Origin: Polaromonas sp.
GTDB taxonomy: Bacteria; Pseudomonadota; Gammaproteobacteria; Burkholderiales; Burkholderiaceae_C
DNA length: 33,602 nucleotides
Assembly (NCBI GenBank): GCA_026400075.1
Contig: JAPLPS010000077.1
Location: forward strand, 1-33,602
Direction: 5' to 3'
Shown piece by piece: positions 1-9,607 of this stretch; the first letter of the stretch is position 1, and each line of letters opens with the position of its first letter. The notes beneath the pieces were generated by a model, which did not search any database, was not told the DNA's origin, and saw nothing but the letters and a program-made list of their open reading frames with translations. Position numbers and translations under genes: made by a program.

Positions 1-825
1 GACGCCGTCGGCACCGGCAAAGTCGTCTTCTTTGCCGCTTCGTTCGTCTTTGAGGCGTATCTTGACGCCATTGTTCAGGAAACTCAGCTCGCGCAGCCGC
101 TTGCTGAGGATTTCGTAATGGAAATCGTTGTTTTCCTTGAAGATGTCGGTGTCGGGTAAAAAATGGACTTCGGTGCCGCGCTTGTCGGTTTCGCCCATGA
201 CTTTCATCGGCGAGACTTCGATGCCGCCCACGTTTTCCACAAGGCGGTTTTGCACAAAACCGCGTGAAAATTCCATGACGTGGACCTTGCCGTCGCGCCG
301 GATCGTCAGGCGCAGCATTTTGGACAGCGCGTTGACGCAGCTCACGCCCACGCCGTGCAGGCCGCCCGAGACTTTGTAGCTGTTCTGGTTGAATTTACCG
401 CCTGCGTGCAGTTCGGTCAGGGCGATTTCGGCGGCGGAGCGCTTGGGCTCGTGCTTGTCATCCATCTTCACGCCGGTCGGGATGCCGCGCCCGTTATCGA
501 CCACGCTGATCGAATTGTCGGTGTGGATGGTGACCATGATGTCGTCGCAGTGGCCCGCCAGCGACTCGTCGATGGAGTTATCCACAACCTCGAACACCAG
601 ATGGTGCAAGCCGGTGCCGTCGGACGTGTCGCCGATGTACATGCCGGGGCGCTTGCGCACGGCTTCCAGCCCTTCGAGGATCTGGATCGAGCCTTCGCCG
701 TAGGCTTCGGACGCCCCGGCCTGATTCGTGTCGATTTTGGGCTGGAAGTTGGAGCTTTCCTCGCCCGCCGTGCCGTCCGTGACGTGGACTTGATCGGCGC
801 CGTTTGGTGTGTTGTCTTCAGTCAT
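1..825 (-). CDS. gyrB: DNA gyrase subunit B (N-terminal part, truncated by window edge)
   Basis: Minus-strand reading from ATG at 825 gives [12 protein letters not shown]...[46 protein letters not shown]...[27 protein letters not shown], the GyrB GHKL ATPase. Absent from the ORF track because no stop lies in the window. Confidence 0.97.
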   Translation of the reverse strand, partial: MTEDNTPNGADQVHVTDGTAGEESSNFQPKIDTNQAGASEAYGEGSIQILEGLEAVRKRPGMYIGDTSDGTGLHHLVFEVVDNSIDESLAGHCDDIMVTIHTDNSISVVDNGRGIPTGVKMDDKHEPKRSAAEIALTELHAGGKFNQNSYKVSGGLHGVGVSCVNALSKMLRLTIRRDGKVHVMEFSRGFVQNRLVENVGGIEVSPMKVMGETDKRGTEVHFLPDTDIFKENNDFHYEILSKRLRELSFLNNGVKIRLKDERSGKEDDFAGADGV

Positions 826-865
826 GGCTCAGTTGTCTCCAATTTCTTCAATCTCTTGAATGACC

Positions 866-889
866 AAACCCGCGAAGCGTCGCGGGTTT
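866..889. terminator. Intergenic hairpin between dnaN and gyrB
   Basis: AAACCCGCGA-AGCG-TCGCGGGTTT, 10-bp perfect stem; no strong U-tract, so terminator function is uncertain. Confidence 0.45.
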
Positions 890-928
890 GTCTCTTGCTT
901 CAGGCGTTTTTTGCGCGCTTCAGTGCGC

Positions 929-2035
929 TTAAATCCGCATCGGCATCACAACGTACTTGAACGCCGTGTTGTCGGGAATCGTCAGCAGCGCCGAGCTGTT
1001 CGAGTCGGCCAGCTCGATTTTCACCAGATCCTGGTTCATGTTGTTCAGCGCGTCGATCAGGTAGGTGACGTTAAAGCCGATTTCAATCGCCGGGCCGTCG
1101 TAGTCAATGTCGAGCTCGTCCATCGCCTCTTCCTGCTCGGCGTTGTTCGAGGCGACGCGCAGCGTGCCCGGCTCGATGTTCAGGCGCACGCCCTTGAACT
1201 TTTCGCTGGTCAAAATGGCGGTGCGCTGCAGGCTGCGCAGCAGCGGCTCACGGCCCAGCGTGATGATGTTCTTGTGGTTGCGCGGAATCACGCGGTTGTA
1301 ATCGGGGAACTTGCCCTCGACCAGCTTGGTGACGAATTCCATGCCTTCAAAGCTGAACTTGGCCTGGTTGCCGGCAAACTGCATTTCAATCGCGCCTTCC
1401 TTGTCGCTGAGCAGGCGCTGCATTTCCAGCACCGTCTTGCGCGGCAGGATCACTTCCTGCTTGGGCACTTCCACGTCCAGCGTCGCCGACGAAAACGCCA
1501 GCCGGTGGCCGTCAGTCGCCACGAGGCTCAATTGCTTGCCTTCGGCGACAAACAAAATGCCGTTCAGGTAGTAGCGGATGTCATGCACGGCCATCGCAAA
1601 CGACACCTGGTTCAGCAGCTCTTTCAGCACCTTTTGCGGCACCGAGAAGGTCGGGCCAAAGCTGGCCGCTTCCTGCACCAGCGGAAAGTCCTCGGCGGGC
1701 AGCGTCTGCAGCGTGAAGCGGCTCTTGCCGCCTTTCAAAATCAGCTTGTTCTGCGCCGATTCGAGCGACACGGTCTGGTCGCTCGGCATCGAGCGCAGGA
1801 TGTCGATCAGCTTGCGCGCGCCGACGGTGGTGGCAAAGTCGCCCTCGTCGCCGTCGAGTTCGGCGCTGGTGCGGATCTGGATTTCCAGATCGCTGGTGGT
1901 CAGCTGCAGCTGCGCGCCGGTTTTGCGGATCAGCACATTGGCCAGAATCGGCAGGGTGTGGCGGCGCTCGACAATCCCGGCGACCGATTGCAACACGGCC
2001 AGAAATTTGTCTTGTGTGGCTTTAAGAACAATCAT
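929..2035 (-). CDS. dnaN: DNA polymerase III subunit beta (sliding clamp)
   Basis: 368 aa: MIVLKATQDKFLAVLQSVAGIVERRHTLPILANVLI...YVVMPMRI; located between dnaA and gyrB. Confidence 0.98.
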   Translation of the reverse strand: MIVLKATQDKFLAVLQSVAGIVERRHTLPILANVLIRKTGAQLQLTTSDLEIQIRTSAELDGDEGDFATTVGARKLIDILRSMPSDQTVSLESAQNKLILKGGKSRFTLQTLPAEDFPLVQEAASFGPTFSVPQKVLKELLNQVSFAMAVHDIRYYLNGILFVAEGKQLSLVATDGHRLAFSSATLDVEVPKQEVILPRKTVLEMQRLLSDKEGAIEMQFAGNQAKFSFEGMEFVTKLVEGKFPDYNRVIPRNHKNIITLGREPLLRSLQRTAILTSEKFKGVRLNIEPGTLRVASNNAEQEEAMDELDIDYDGPAIEIGFNVTYLIDALNNMNQDLVKIELADSNSSALLTIPDNTAFKYVVMPMRI

Positions 2036-2114
2036 TTTTTTCCTCAGTCTTTCTCTTCAATGCTTCATTTTTTCAGGGTGCGTCAAGCAGCAGGCGTCCA
2101 TTGTCAACTGCTTC

Positions 2115-3509
2115 TCAGCCTTTGAGTGTTTGTTCCAGCACATGCAGTTGCTGGTTCAGTTCGCTGAGCAGCTTGCGCTCAGCGACTATTTTGCGCACCG
2201 CGTACAACACCGTCGTGTGGTCACGCCCGCCAAACAGCTCGCCGATTTCGGGCAGGCTTTTTTGCGTCAGCTCCTTGGCCAGGTACATCGCAATCTGGCG
2301 CGGCCGCACGATGTTGGCCGGGCGCTTTTTCGAGTGCATGTCGGCGATTTTTATTTTGTAAAAATCCGCTACAGTTTTCTGGATGTTTTCCACCGAGATC
2401 TGCCGGTTCTGGATCGACAGCAGATCGCGCAGCGAGTCGCGCGCCAGCTGGATCGACAAATCCTTGTGATTGAAGCGCGAGTAGGCGAGCATTTTGCGCA
2501 GTGCGCCTTCGAGCTCGCGCACGTTGGAACGCACATTCTTGGCGACAAAAAACGCCACATCTTCGGGCAGGATCGCGCCCTCGGCATCGGCCTTGCGGAT
2601 CAGGATGGCGACGCGCATTTCCAGCTCCGGCGGCTCAATCGCCACCGTCAGGCCGGAGTCAAAGCGTGACACCAGGCGCTCGTGGATGTCGCTCAGGCCC
2701 TTCGGATAGGTGTCGCTGGTCATCACGATGTGCGATTTTTTCGCCAGCAGCGCTTCAAAGGCGTTGAAAAACTCTTCCTGGGTGCGGTCTTTGTTCGCCA
2801 GAAACTGCACATCGTCGATCAGCAGCAGATCGAGCGCGTGGTAGCGCGCCTTGAAGTCCTCGAAAGTCTTGCGCTGGTAAGCCTTGACAACGTCCGAGAC
2901 AAACTGCTCGGCGTGGATGTACAGCACCTTGGCGGCCGGGTTGTCGGCGAGCAGCTTGTTGCCGATGGCGTGCATCAGGTGGGTTTTGCCCAGACCGACG
3001 CCGCCGTAAATGAACAAAGGGTTGTACAGCTGGCCCAGGCTGTTGGCCACATGCAGCGCGGCGGCGCGCCCCATGCGGTTGGCTGTGCCCTCAATCAGCG
3101 TGTCAAAGGTCAGCGCCGAGTTGAGTCGGCTCTTGAAGACGGTTTTGGGCTTTTCCTCGGGCGCGCTGACGGGGGCGGGCTCGGCCGCGCCGACCGGTTC
3201 AAACTTTCTGACCTGCGCCTCGGCCTTGACCGGCGCCTCGCGCGGGGCCAGGATCAGCTCGATGGGCACTCGCTGGCCAGCGACTTTTTCCAGCAGGGCG
3301 GTGATGCGGGTCGCGTACTGGGCCCTGACCCAGTCGAGTTTGAAGCGGTTTCCGACCTGCACCGTCGCCTTGGACAGGTCTGGCGCGATGTTGACCACCA
3401 GCGGGCGAATCCAGGTGTTGAACTGCTGCTCGGGCAGCTCCTGGGCCAGAAATTCAACGCAAATTTGCCACAAACCGGGACTCACGGTACGCACGGAAGC
3501 CTTGCTCAT
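2115..3509 (-). CDS. dnaA: Chromosomal replication initiator protein DnaA
   Basis: 464 aa with Walker A ([16 protein letters not shown]), Walker B ([13 protein letters not shown]) and DnaA-box binding helix ([15 protein letters not shown]). Confidence 0.98.
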   Translation of the reverse strand: MSKASVRTVSPGLWQICVEFLAQELPEQQFNTWIRPLVVNIAPDLSKATVQVGNRFKLDWVRAQYATRITALLEKVAGQRVPIELILAPREAPVKAEAQVRKFEPVGAAEPAPVSAPEEKPKTVFKSRLNSALTFDTLIEGTANRMGRAAALHVANSLGQLYNPLFIYGGVGLGKTHLMHAIGNKLLADNPAAKVLYIHAEQFVSDVVKAYQRKTFEDFKARYHALDLLLIDDVQFLANKDRTQEEFFNAFEALLAKKSHIVMTSDTYPKGLSDIHERLVSRFDSGLTVAIEPPELEMRVAILIRKADAEGAILPEDVAFFVAKNVRSNVRELEGALRKMLAYSRFNHKDLSIQLARDSLRDLLSIQNRQISVENIQKTVADFYKIKIADMHSKKRPANIVRPRQIAMYLAKELTQKSLPEIGELFGGRDHTTVLYAVRKIVAERKLLSELNQQLHVLEQTLKG

Positions 3510-3585
3510 GACCGTTTTGGAGCGCGATGCTGGGGCAAAGCGACACCGGGTCGCTTGTGGAGATTGTTAATTTTAGGCACCCGCA

Positions 3586-3615
3586 ATTGTAGTCGGGGCG
3601 CCGAGTTATCCACAA
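3586..3615 (-). promoter_or_regulatory. Candidate dnaA promoter overlapped by a DnaA box
   Basis: Minus strand TTGTGG-18 bp-TACAAT; the -35 overlaps the DnaA box TTATCCACA at 3606-3614. Confidence 0.4.
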
Positions 3616-4015
3616 GCCGAAGGCCTTCCCAGGCTGGCTTTCTGGCGTCGAAAAAGGCGTTTTGACGCGGCTGCAGGGCCGCCAAAAGCACCCAAAAAAG
3701 ACCAAATTGGCGGTGAAAACACCCACATTCAGGCTCAAAAGAGGCTCTCAAAAAAGAGTTTTCCGCTGGGCTGAAACCGCCTCAAAAGCCTGTGGATAAA
3801 CCTGTGGATAACTCCGGGATAACTTTTGAGTTATCCACAGATTTGCGGAGCAAAGGCAAGTTGTTCATATTTCATCCACCGATTTTCCACCGCTTTTACA
3901 CAGGGTTATGCACCGGTCAAGTCATTGATTCTAAAAGAAAAAAGGTAGTTATCCACAGAAAATACCTCCCCTCTACTACTACTACTATCTTTATATTAAA
4001 GAATTAAGAAGATAA
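3606..4015. other. oriC: Replication origin oriC (DnaA-box cluster, DnaA-trio, AT-rich unwinding region)
   Basis: Perfect TTATCCACA boxes at 3606-3614(+), 3791-3799(-), 3803-3811(-), 3831-3839(+), 3949-3957(+); five CTA repeats at 3973-3987; AT-rich 3988-4012; between dnaA and rpmH. Confidence 0.93.
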
Positions 4016-4281
4016 GAGAGCTGACAAAAAATCGCTGAAATTTCGGGGAAAGGCTGCGCAGGTTAGCTCAATTTTGACTGACTTGCAGCAAGATTTGGCG
4101 TTGCAGCCGATTTGTTTTTCAGCGGACTGATTTCTTCGGCCTGCGCTGCCGAGGGTCGGCGCTCGACCTGACCCATCAAAGCCTGCCCGCCGCGCTTTTT
4201 TTTGGTGACCGGCTGGCCCGTTTGTTCGGCCCATGCCGTGCCGCCGTCTGGCGCTGAATTGGTTTTTGATGGCTCAACGGG

Positions 4282-4309
4282 TTGCCAGGATGGAGAAATC
4301 TGTGATAAT
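4282..4309 (+). promoter_or_regulatory. Candidate rpmH operon promoter
   Basis: TTGCCA-16 bp-GATAAT about 200 nt upstream of rpmH. Confidence 0.35.
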
Positions 4310-4515
4310 CACGGGTTTTCTCGATTCGTAGCGGCTTGCTGCTGCCTGCGGGTGGCCTTGAATTTTTCTCAGGCCGCTGCAGGTGTTGGCCAAGTTCCCG
4401 AGACTTGCCAGAACGGCTGTGTTGAACAGCTTCCCCAGAATCATTCGAATCGCCTCCGTGCAGCTTTGCCGCTGAGCGGCCCGTAACACGCCCGAGAGGG
4501 CCAGCAGGATTTACC

Positions 4516-4650
4516 ATGAAACGCACCTACCAACCTTCCAAAGTCAAGCGCGCACGCACCCACGGTTTTCTGACCCGCATGAAAACGCGCGGTGGCCGCG
4601 CCGTCATCGCTGCACGCCGCGCCAAAGGCCGCAAGCGTCTGGCTGTCTAA
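4516..4650 (+). CDS. rpmH: 50S ribosomal protein L34
   Basis: 44 aa: [44 protein letters not shown]. Below the ORF-track length cutoff. Confidence 0.98.
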   Translation: MKRTYQPSKVKRARTHGFLTRMKTRGGRAVIAARRAKGRKRLAV

Positions 4651-4707
4651 GCTGGTTTTCGGCAACGATTGGCTTGTGGACTGCTCTTGAGCGAATGCTT
4701 GGCGCCA

Positions 4708-5118
4708 GTGCAACGGCTTAAAACCCGGCCCCAGTTTCAGGCTGCGCTGGCGGGGTCTATGGTTGCCAAAACCACGCATTTCGCATTGCACCGCAATGCG
4801 CTGGAGGCCAGGCCCGCCACCGTGCCGCCTGAAGCTTCTGCAAAAGCGCCCGCGCTGTTCGGCGTGCAAGCGATGTGGATAGGCGCCATGGTGCCTAAAC
4901 GCTGGGCCAAAAGGGCGGTGACCCGCAACGCCATCAAGCGACAGATTTACGCCGTGAGCGCTGATTTTGCCGATCAGTACCCGCAGGCCGCTTTTGTCGT
5001 TCGCCTGCGCCGGGCTTTTCCCCGCACCGAGTTTGTCAGCGCCGTCTCCGAGCCGCTCCGCCAGGCCGTGCGCGCCGAAGTCCAGGCCTTGATGCGCGCC
5101 GGTGCAAAAGCCCCATGA
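4708..5118 (+). CDS. rnpA: Ribonuclease P protein component
   Basis: VQRLKTRPQFQAALAG...PKRWAKRAVTRNAIKRQIY, RnpA signature. Likely GTG start at 4708; the ORF track gives 4669. Confidence 0.92.
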   Translation: MQRLKTRPQFQAALAGSMVAKTTHFALHRNALEARPATVPPEASAKAPALFGVQAMWIGAMVPKRWAKRAVTRNAIKRQIYAVSADFADQYPQAAFVVRLRRAFPRTEFVSAVSEPLRQAVRAEVQALMRAGAKAP

Positions 5119-5432
5119 AACCCCTTTTTTCCGTCTTGGTGCATCTGCCGCAACACCTGCTGATGGCGCTGGTCAAGGGCTATCGCCTGCTGCTTAGCCC
5201 GTGGCTGGGTTCGTCTTGCCGGTTTGAGCCGACATGCTCGGCTTATTCGCTGCAGGCCTTGCAGCAGCACGGCGCTGCCATCGGAAGCTATCTCACGCTG
5301 CGCCGCCTGGGGCGCTGCCAGCCTTGGTGCGAAGGCGGTCACGATCCGGTGCCGCCCTGCCAGTCAGCCTCTTTTTTCAGCCGCCTGCTCACGCCAGCGG
5401 TTTCCCCTCCTTCTAAAAAGACGCCGTCATGA
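5115..5432 (+). CDS. yidD: Membrane protein insertion efficiency factor YidD
   Basis: LVKGYRLLLSPWLGSSCRFEPTCSAYSLQALQQHGAAIGSYLTLRRLGRCQPWCEGGHDPVP; ATGA overlaps with rnpA and yidC. Confidence 0.96.
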   Translation: MKPLFSVLVHLPQHLLMALVKGYRLLLSPWLGSSCRFEPTCSAYSLQALQQHGAAIGSYLTLRRLGRCQPWCEGGHDPVPPCQSASFFSRLLTPAVSPPSKKTPS

Positions 5433-7126
5433 ACGACATCCGCCGCACCATCTTGTGGGTGATTTTTGGCTTTTCCATGATCTTGTTGTGGGACCAGTGG
5501 CAGGTTTTTAACGGCAAGAAAGCCACCTTTTTCCCTGCCAGCACGCCAGCTGCCGTGAGCGCGCCCGCCTCCAGCGCGTCTGGCGCCGTGCCTTCGCCAG
5601 TCCTCGGCGCCGCGCCGGGTTCACCGGCGGCCGTGCCGACAGGCACGCCATCGGCGGCCTCCTCGGCGGCCAAAGAGCGTGTGGTGGTCAACAGCGACGT
5701 GCTGTCGCTGACCTTTGACAGCGAAGGCGGAACGCTGGTTCAGACCGGATTCAAAAAGTACAAGGATCAGGCCGACAAGGCGCAGGATTTTGTGCTGCTC
5801 GACGAGAGCGTGAACCGCGTTTATGTGGCCCAGACCGGCTTGATCGCTGGCGGCACCGGCACCGCGTTGCCGACCCACAAAACGCTGATGAAGCTGGTTC
5901 CCGGCGAACGCAGTCTGAAGGACGGGCAAAACGAGCTGCAGGTCAAATTCGAGTCGGCCGATGTTGGCGGCGTCAAGCTGGTCAAAACCTACACCGTCAA
6001 GCGCGGCGCTTACGACGTGGCCGTGCGCCACGAGGTGATCAACACCGGCAGCGCGCCCGTCGCGCCGCAGCTCTACCTGCAGCTGGTGCGCGACGGCAAC
6101 AAGCCGCCCGGCGAGTCCTCGTTTTACTCGACCTTCACCGGCCCGGCGATCTACACCGAAGCCAAAAAATACCAGAAGGTTGAATTCAAGGACATCGAAA
6201 ACAACAAGGTCGATGTGGAAAAGCAGGCCAGCAACGGTTACGTGGCGATGGTGCAGCATTACTTTGCCTCCGCCTGGATCTTGCCCGATGGCATGAAACG
6301 CGACCTGTTCCTGCGCAAGGTGGACAACAACCTGTATTCCGTCGGCATGATCACGTCGCTGGAGGCCATCGCGCCCGGTGCGAGCAAGACCATCGACGCA
6401 AAATTCTTCGTCGGCCCGCAGGAAGAAAAAGTCCTCGAAGCGCTGGCGCCCGGCCTGGAGCTGGTCAAGGACTATGGCTGGCTGACGATTCTGGCCAAGC
6501 CGCTGTACTGGCTGCTCGACAAGCTGCACAGCTTTATTCAGAACTGGGGCTGGTCCATCATGGCGCTGGTGCTGCTGCTGAAAATCACTTTTTACTGGCT
6601 CAACGCCAAGGCTTACGCCAGCATGGCCAAAATGAAGGCCGTGAATCCGAAAATCATGGAAATGCGCGAGCGTCTCAAAGACAAGCCGCAGGAAATGCAG
6701 CAGGCGATGATGAAGCTCTACCGTGAGGAAAAGGTCAACCCGGTGGGCGGCTGCTTCCCGATCATGATCCAGATTCCGGTGTTTATTGCGCTGTACTGGG
6801 TGCTTCTGTCCAGCGTCGAAATGCGCAATGCGCCGTGGATTTTGTGGATTCACGATTTGTCGGCCAAGGATCCGCTGTTCATCCTGCCGGTCATCATGAC
6901 GCTGACAACGCTGCTGCAGACGGCGCTGAACCCCGCGCCGCCGGATCCGATGCAGGCCAAGATGATGTGGTTCATGCCGCTGATCTTCAGCGTGATGTTC
7001 TTTGCCTTCCCGGCCGGTCTGGTGCTGTACTGGATCACCAACAACATCCTGTCGATTACCCAGCAGTGGGTGATCAACACCCGGATGGGCGTGCCGCCGC
7101 AGTTCAACCTGCCGAAGTTTAAATAA
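5429..7126 (+). CDS. yidC: Membrane protein insertase YidC
   Basis: 565 aa, N-terminal MNDIRRTILWVIFGFSMILLWDQWQ and 60KD insertase core (NPVGGCFPIMIQIPVFIALYWVLLSSVEMRNAPWILWIHDLSAKDP). Confidence 0.97.
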   Translation: MNDIRRTILWVIFGFSMILLWDQWQVFNGKKATFFPASTPAAVSAPASSASGAVPSPVLGAAPGSPAAVPTGTPSAASSAAKERVVVNSDVLSLTFDSEGGTLVQTGFKKYKDQADKAQDFVLLDESVNRVYVAQTGLIAGGTGTALPTHKTLMKLVPGERSLKDGQNELQVKFESADVGGVKLVKTYTVKRGAYDVAVRHEVINTGSAPVAPQLYLQLVRDGNKPPGESSFYSTFTGPAIYTEAKKYQKVEFKDIENNKVDVEKQASNGYVAMVQHYFASAWILPDGMKRDLFLRKVDNNLYSVGMITSLEAIAPGASKTIDAKFFVGPQEEKVLEALAPGLELVKDYGWLTILAKPLYWLLDKLHSFIQNWGWSIMALVLLLKITFYWLNAKAYASMAKMKAVNPKIMEMRERLKDKPQEMQQAMMKLYREEKVNPVGGCFPIMIQIPVFIALYWVLLSSVEMRNAPWILWIHDLSAKDPLFILPVIMTLTTLLQTALNPAPPDPMQAKMMWFMPLIFSVMFFAFPAGLVLYWITNNILSITQQWVINTRMGVPPQFNLPKFK

Positions 7127-7132
7127 GCTAAA

Positions 7133-7155
7133 AAAGGGCCGCTCAGCGGCCCTTT
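7133..7155 (+). terminator. Intrinsic terminator after yidC
   Basis: AAAGGGCCG-CTCAG-CGGCCCTTT hairpin 7 nt after the yidC stop; short T-run. Confidence 0.65.
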
Positions 7156-7172
7156 AACATGGTGCCCCTCGC

Positions 7173-8633
7173 ATGCTGGCTCGTCATCATCATCCCATTA
7201 CCGCCATTGCCACGGCGCCCGGTCGCGGCGCGGTCGGCATCGTGCGGATGTCTGGCGCGCAGCTGGCGCCGGTCATTGCGGCCCTCTGTGGCCGGGCGCT
7301 GACACCGCGCCAAGCCAGCTATTTGCCTTTTTGCGATGCGCAGGGGCAGGTGATCGACAAGGGACTGGCGATTTATTTCCCTGCGCCGCATTCGTACACC
7401 GGCGAAGACGTGCTGGAGCTGCAAGCGCACGGCGGCCCGGTCGTGCTGCAACTGCTGCTGGCGCGCTGCCTGGAGGCCGGTGCGGCGCTGAACCCGGCCA
7501 CCGGCCAGCCCTGGCTGCCGGGACTGCGCCTGGCCCAGCCGGGCGAGTTCACCGAGCGCGCTTTTCTGAACGACAAAATCGACCTGGCCCAGGCCGAAGG
7601 CATTGCCGACCTGATCGACGCCAGCACCGAAACGGCGGCGCGCTCGGCGGCACGCTCGATGTCGGGCGAGTTTTCGCAGGCCGTCAACCAGCTGCTGGAG
7701 CAACTGATCCACCTGCGCATGCTCGTCGAAGCCACGCTGGATTTTCCGGAAGAAGACATCGACTTTTTGCAGCAGGCCGACGCGCGCGGCCAATTGCTGC
7801 GCCTGCAGGCGACGCTCGCAGCCGTGATGCGGCGCGCCACGCAGGGCGCGATCCTGCGCGAAGGCATCAAGGTGGTGATCGCCGGCCAGCCCAATGTCGG
7901 CAAAAGCTCGCTGCTGAACGCGCTGGCGGGCGCCGAGCTGGCCATCGTCACGCCGATTGCCGGCACCACGCGCGACAAGGTCTCGCAGCTGATCCAGATC
8001 GAGGGCGTGCCGCTGCATGTGGTCGATACGGCCGGGCTGCGCGAGGCGCTCGACGAGGTTGAAAAAATCGGCGTGCAGCGCGCCTGGGGCGAAATCGAAA
8101 GCGCCGACGCGGTGCTGTTTCTGCACGACCTGACCCGGCAAAATGCGAGCGAGGCGGCTGGCCTGGCCAATGAAACTTCTGCGGATGAGGCTTCTTGTTA
8201 TCTGGCCGATGAGGCCGCTCTGGCCCGCGCGCTGGCCGAAAAACTGCCGAAAAACACCCCCGTCATCGATGTCTGGAACAAGGCCGACAGCGCCCCGGCC
8301 GGGGTGCTGGCGCAAGTGAAAAACGGCGTGCTGATCTCCGCCAAGACTGGCGCCGGTTTGCAAAGTCTGCGCGAAAAACTGCTGCAGGTGGTCGGCTGGC
8401 AGGCCGCGCCTGAAGGTGTGTTCATGGCCCGCGAGCGCCATGTGCGGGCCTTGCACCGGGTTCAAGAGCAACTGGAAACCGCCGATGCCCAGCTCAACGC
8501 CACCCGCCCGGCGCTGGACTTGCTGGCCGAAGACCTGCGCCAGGCGCAATTGAGCCTGAGCGAAATCACCGGCGCCTTCAGCTCGGATGACCTGCTGGGC
8601 GAGATTTTTTCCCGGTTCTGCATCGGCAAATAA
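7173..8633 (+). CDS. mnmE: tRNA modification GTPase MnmE (TrmE)
   Basis: 486 aa: [19 protein letters not shown], GTPase [17 protein letters not shown]-terminal FCIGK. Confidence 0.97.
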   Translation: MLARHHHPITAIATAPGRGAVGIVRMSGAQLAPVIAALCGRALTPRQASYLPFCDAQGQVIDKGLAIYFPAPHSYTGEDVLELQAHGGPVVLQLLLARCLEAGAALNPATGQPWLPGLRLAQPGEFTERAFLNDKIDLAQAEGIADLIDASTETAARSAARSMSGEFSQAVNQLLEQLIHLRMLVEATLDFPEEDIDFLQQADARGQLLRLQATLAAVMRRATQGAILREGIKVVIAGQPNVGKSSLLNALAGAELAIVTPIAGTTRDKVSQLIQIEGVPLHVVDTAGLREALDEVEKIGVQRAWGEIESADAVLFLHDLTRQNASEAAGLANETSADEASCYLADEAALARALAEKLPKNTPVIDVWNKADSAPAGVLAQVKNGVLISAKTGAGLQSLREKLLQVVGWQAAPEGVFMARERHVRALHRVQEQLETADAQLNATRPALDLLAEDLRQAQLSLSEITGAFSSDDLLGEIFSRFCIGK

Positions 8634-8877
8634 GCCAGCGGCACTGCTTTTCAAGGCGGCCGCACTAAGCGGTGGCAGCAGGAAATGACGCTGATGAGGT
8701 TGCTAAAAAGCTGAAAAAGCCAGTTTGATGATTTTTTTCAAGAAAAATTGTCCAACAATTGGATACATTCGTGCTTGAATTGAACGTGCTGGTCCGGCGA
8801 CCACGGCAAGCTCCATTTCCAGTCACGACCTATCCTCCTTAGCTGAAGGGGATATTTTTCAAAAGAACCCTCTGAAC

Positions 8878-9561
8878 ATGTCTATTTTCAACCTGTTTTC
8901 CCGTCATTCACAGACCCCTTCGGCGCCAGAGGAAAAAAGCCGTTCGGCCGCCAGTCCGAGAAAATCGCAGCAGGAGCCTGACTCTGATCAGCGCAGCGAG
9001 CACTCAAAAGCACGCCATGTGCGCCGCGATCAGGTGTTTGTGGCGATTCGCGAGGCGATGACGCGCACCGGAATTTTGGCCGCCAACTATAAATTCAAGG
9101 TGCTTTCAGAGGATCCGCAGGGCAATGATTTCATGGTGATGATGACTCTGGTTGTCGTGACAGGCGAGCCGCTGCCGCCGCTCGCCGAGATGGAGGCCAG
9201 CATCATGGAAGCCGCCCTGGAGCGCTCGCAGATCATTGTGTCTGCCGTGTACTGGCGCATGACAGAGGTCGCGCCCGCCGCCAAATTTGTGCCTCCGGTG
9301 CTGGCCGGGCGCGCCGCCTCCCAGCCGGTCTCGGCCGCCCAGCCGGGTAAACCCAAATCGCCGCATGAAACCATCGCGGCCGATGAAGTGATTGCCTTTC
9401 AGCAGGCGCTGCTGGCCGCTTCCGCCCAGGGCCATTCGATGCCGCAGGAAAAATTGCCGCCGCGACGCCGCTCGAACCAGCCCAAGGACTTTCAGGACAC
9501 TGAAATGGTCGATTCAATTCTTCCCCCGAGCCTGAGCAAAACGCAGTATGGGGATTTGTAA
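8878..9561 (+). CDS. Hypothetical protein
   Basis: 227 aa ORF with consistent GC-rich codon use; charged N-terminal linker, compact middle domain (RRDQVFVAIREAMTRTGILAANYKFKVLSEDPQGNDFMVMMTLVV), low-complexity tail. No recognised motif. Confidence 0.7.
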   Translation: MSIFNLFSRHSQTPSAPEEKSRSAASPRKSQQEPDSDQRSEHSKARHVRRDQVFVAIREAMTRTGILAANYKFKVLSEDPQGNDFMVMMTLVVVTGEPLPPLAEMEASIMEAALERSQIIVSAVYWRMTEVAPAAKFVPPVLAGRAASQPVSAAQPGKPKSPHETIAADEVIAFQQALLAASAQGHSMPQEKLPPRRRSNQPKDFQDTEMVDSILPPSLSKTQYGDL

Positions 9562-9607
9562 GCACTGCGGCTAAATTTGCGCTCGCCGCCCGCGTGCCCG
9601 CCGCCTG

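Noticed and set aside
860-2125. 421-aa plus-strand ORF opposite dnaN
   Set aside because: Antisense shadow of a certain dnaN gene in GC-rich DNA; His/Gln/Arg-rich composition typical of a spurious frame.
4004-4526. Small ORFs between oriC and rpmH
   Set aside because: Atypical composition, mutually overlapping, within the origin/leader region; no RBS or recognisable product.
5621-6853. 410-aa minus-strand ORF opposite yidC
   Set aside because: Shadow ORF of yidC with no credible protein features.
7143-8654. 503-aa minus-strand ORF opposite mnmE
   Set aside because: Shadow ORF; mnmE is unambiguous on the plus strand.
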